Translations under genes and position numbers: made by a program
Notes under the pieces: model-generated
What the model was told of the DNA's origin: nothing
Databases searched by the model: none
What the model saw: only the letters and a program-made list of their open reading frames with translations
Source of the DNA: VXYK01 sp965221585
GTDB taxonomy: Bacteria > Actinomycetota > Acidimicrobiia > Acidimicrobiales > Aldehydirespiratoraceae
NCBI GenBank assembly: GCA_965221585.1
Contig: OZ244898.1
Span: forward strand, 2,666,001 to 2,730,000
Length of the DNA stretch: 64,000 nt
Reading direction: 5' to 3'
Shown: one piece after another, positions 62,573-64,000 of the stretch
Numbering within the stretch: position 1 is the stretch's first letter
How the letters are laid out: every line of letters starts with the position of its first letter

Positions 62573-64000
62573 TCAGCGAATCACGAAGGGATTGGCCATG
62601 GGTTCGTCCGAAGTGTTGACCCAGACCGTCTTGGTGCGGGTGTAGTCGTGGATTGCGTCCATTCCGGCTTCCCGGCCGTATCCACTCTGGCCGAATCCTC
62701 CGAAGGGGGCTATCGGGGAGATCACTCGATAGGTGTTTATCCAGACAATGCCGGAGTGGATGTCCGCAGCTACCCGATGGGCCCGGGCCACATCCTTGGT
62801 GAACACGCCGGCTCCCAGGCCGAAGCGAGTGTCGTTGGCCAACTCGACACCCTGCTGCTCGTCGTCGAATCTCAGCACCGACATGACGGGGCCGAAAAGC
62901 TCTATCTGGGTACTGGGCGTGTGTTGGTCCTCACAGGTGATGATCGTCGGCTCGTAGTACCAGCCGGAGTCGAACCCGTCTGGCCGCTTGCCCCCGGTCT
63001 GGACCACCGCGCCTTGCGCCGCTGATTCCGCCACAACCTGTTCTATGCGTTCGAGCTGGGCCTTTGTCGCCAAAGGCCCCATCTGGGTGTCGGCATCGAG
63101 GGGATCGCCTATCCGGATCGCTCGGGCCCGAGCGCTGAGTTCCGACACGAACTCGTCGTGGATGTCTGATTGCACCAGCACCCGTGAGCCTGCAACACAG
63201 CTCTGACCCGTGGCTCCGAAATTACCGGCGATGGCGCCGTTGACCGCTCCTTCGATGTCTGCGTCGTCGAACACGAGTATCGGCGATTTGCCGCCCAATT
63301 CGAGGGTGACATGGGCGAAGTTGTTGGCCGTGTTGGCCACCACTTTGCTCCCCGCTGCTGCACCACCTGTGAAGGCGACCCTGCTGACGAGCGGGTGGCT
63401 GGTGAGGACACGGCCGCAGGGCTCTCCGAATCCGGTGACGACGTTGACGACACCGGCAGGGAAGCCTGCTTCAGCGATCAGGGCTGCGAACTCGCACATC
63501 ACCGCCGGTGCCTCCTCCGATGCCTTGATCACCACAGTGTTTCCGGCGGCAAGCGCGGGCCCGAGCTTGGTCGCGGTGAGGAACATCTCGGCGTTCCAGG
63601 GCACGATAGCGGCAACCACGCCGATCGGCTCGCGCCTGGTGAAGACATGCATGTCCGGTTTGTCGATGGGCAGCGTGGCACCCTGAACCTTGTCGGCCAA
63701 CCCGCCGAAATAGCGGTAGTAGTCGGCCACATATGCGGTTTGCGAGCGGGTCTCGGCGGCGAGCTTGCCGCTGTCGGTCGTTTCGATGCTGCCAAGACGG
63801 TGCGCGTTCTCGGCAACGAGGTCGGCGAGCCGAAACAGCAGCTGTCCGCGTTGGGTCGCGTTCATCCGAGGCCAGGGCCCGCTGCGGAGCGCCCGGTGAG
63901 CGGCGTTCACGGCCCGCTCTACATCTTCGCTGGTGGCTGCCGGAGCAGTGGCCCAAGGCTGACCGTTGGCGGGGTTGACAGAGTCGAACCGGGCTCCGTC
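62573..64000 (-). CDS. aldehyde dehydrogenase, 5' end outside the window
   Basis: ALDH-superfamily enzyme; 475 residues are in view and the frame is open to the right edge (DGARFDSVNPANGQPW at the edge), so only about 10-30 N-terminal residues are missing. Seen: PWNAEMFLTATKLGPALAAG, LELGGKSPILVFDDAD, the nucleophile in ATGQSCVAGSRVLV, and the C-terminal GFGQSGYGREAGMDAI. It is not one of the two ALDHs of the catabolic cluster. The next gene of its operon is destroyed by the island border. Confidence 0.93.
   Translation of the reverse strand, partial: DGARFDSVNPANGQPWATAPAATSEDVERAVNAAHRALRSGPWPRMNATQRGQLLFRLADLVAENAHRLGSIETTDSGKLAAETRSQTAYVADYYRYFGGLADKVQGATLPIDKPDMHVFTRREPIGVVAAIVPWNAEMFLTATKLGPALAAGNTVVIKASEEAPAVMCEFAALIAEAGFPAGVVNVVTGFGEPCGRVLTSHPLVSRVAFTGGAAAGSKVVANTANNFAHVTLELGGKSPILVFDDADIEGAVNGAIAGNFGATGQSCVAGSRVLVQSDIHDEFVSELSARARAIRIGDPLDADTQMGPLATKAQLERIEQVVAESAAQGAVVQTGGKRPDGFDSGWYYEPTIITCEDQHTPSTQIELFGPVMSVLRFDDEQQGVELANDTRFGLGAGVFTKDVARAHRVAADIHSGIVWINTYRVISPIAPFGGFGQSGYGREAGMDAIHDYTRTKTVWVNTSDEPMANPFVIR

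Overview
The window looks like a chromosomal segment of a high-GC Actinomycetota bacterium. Acidimicrobiia is my best guess. The basis is the codon usage, a class I lysyl-tRNA synthetase, GTG/TTG starts, dense ATGA overlaps, many P450s and acyl-CoA dehydrogenases, and very large secreted Calx-beta proteins. This is inference, with no search run.

Region 1 (1-30.8 kb) is a catabolic supercluster. Three divergent promoter regions drive six transcription units: a minus operon (6631->1627) opposite a P450 (6732-7898); a minus operon (11630->7924) opposite a very long plus operon (11818-27736, 14 genes); and a MarR regulator (28233->27742) opposite FAH and ALDH genes (28353-30780). Each divergent region carries one or two copies of a near-palindrome with core GTTTGGTACCAAAC, so the whole block is probably one regulon. 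It encodes a Liv-type ABC importer, a glutamine-synthetase-like gamma-glutamyl ligase, two class I glutamine-amidotransferase-like hydrolases, four P450s, a small ferredoxin, an extradiol dioxygenase, alcohol and aldehyde dehydrogenases, CoA-handling enzymes, an acetoacetate-decarboxylase-like protein and a class I aldolase. The set suggests import, gamma-glutamylation, oxidation and beta-oxidation-like breakdown of an amine, perhaps aromatic or terpenoid. The substrate is unknown.

Region 2 (30.8-43.6 kb) holds ordinary metabolic genes: a membrane protein, a cupin, two D-2-hydroxyacid dehydrogenases, a TIM-barrel isomerase-like protein, an OYE-family reductase, a DapA-like lyase, an orphan Liv-type binding protein cut by an in-frame stop, a TetR regulator, a hexapeptide-transferase fusion, cytidine deaminase and class I LysRS.

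Region 3 (43.6-62.5 kb) looks like an accessory island of surface proteins. It has a 2.7k-residue subtilase with PPC and Calx-beta repeats, a broken relative (54210-57675), and a third secreted repeat protein (58452-61874). All three share a C-terminal module and an undescribed Cys/Trp module of about 77 residues (four copies). A 650-bp segment is almost identical between the first two genes, and its right edge truncates a methyltransferase pseudogene. The island also has a degenerate tRNA-Val, a tRNA-Ala, an AlbA/Schlafen-type ATPase regulator, a dead Phd-type antitoxin and an IS3 transposase remnant that abuts the 15-codon start of a truncated gene. An aldehyde dehydrogenase runs off the right edge.
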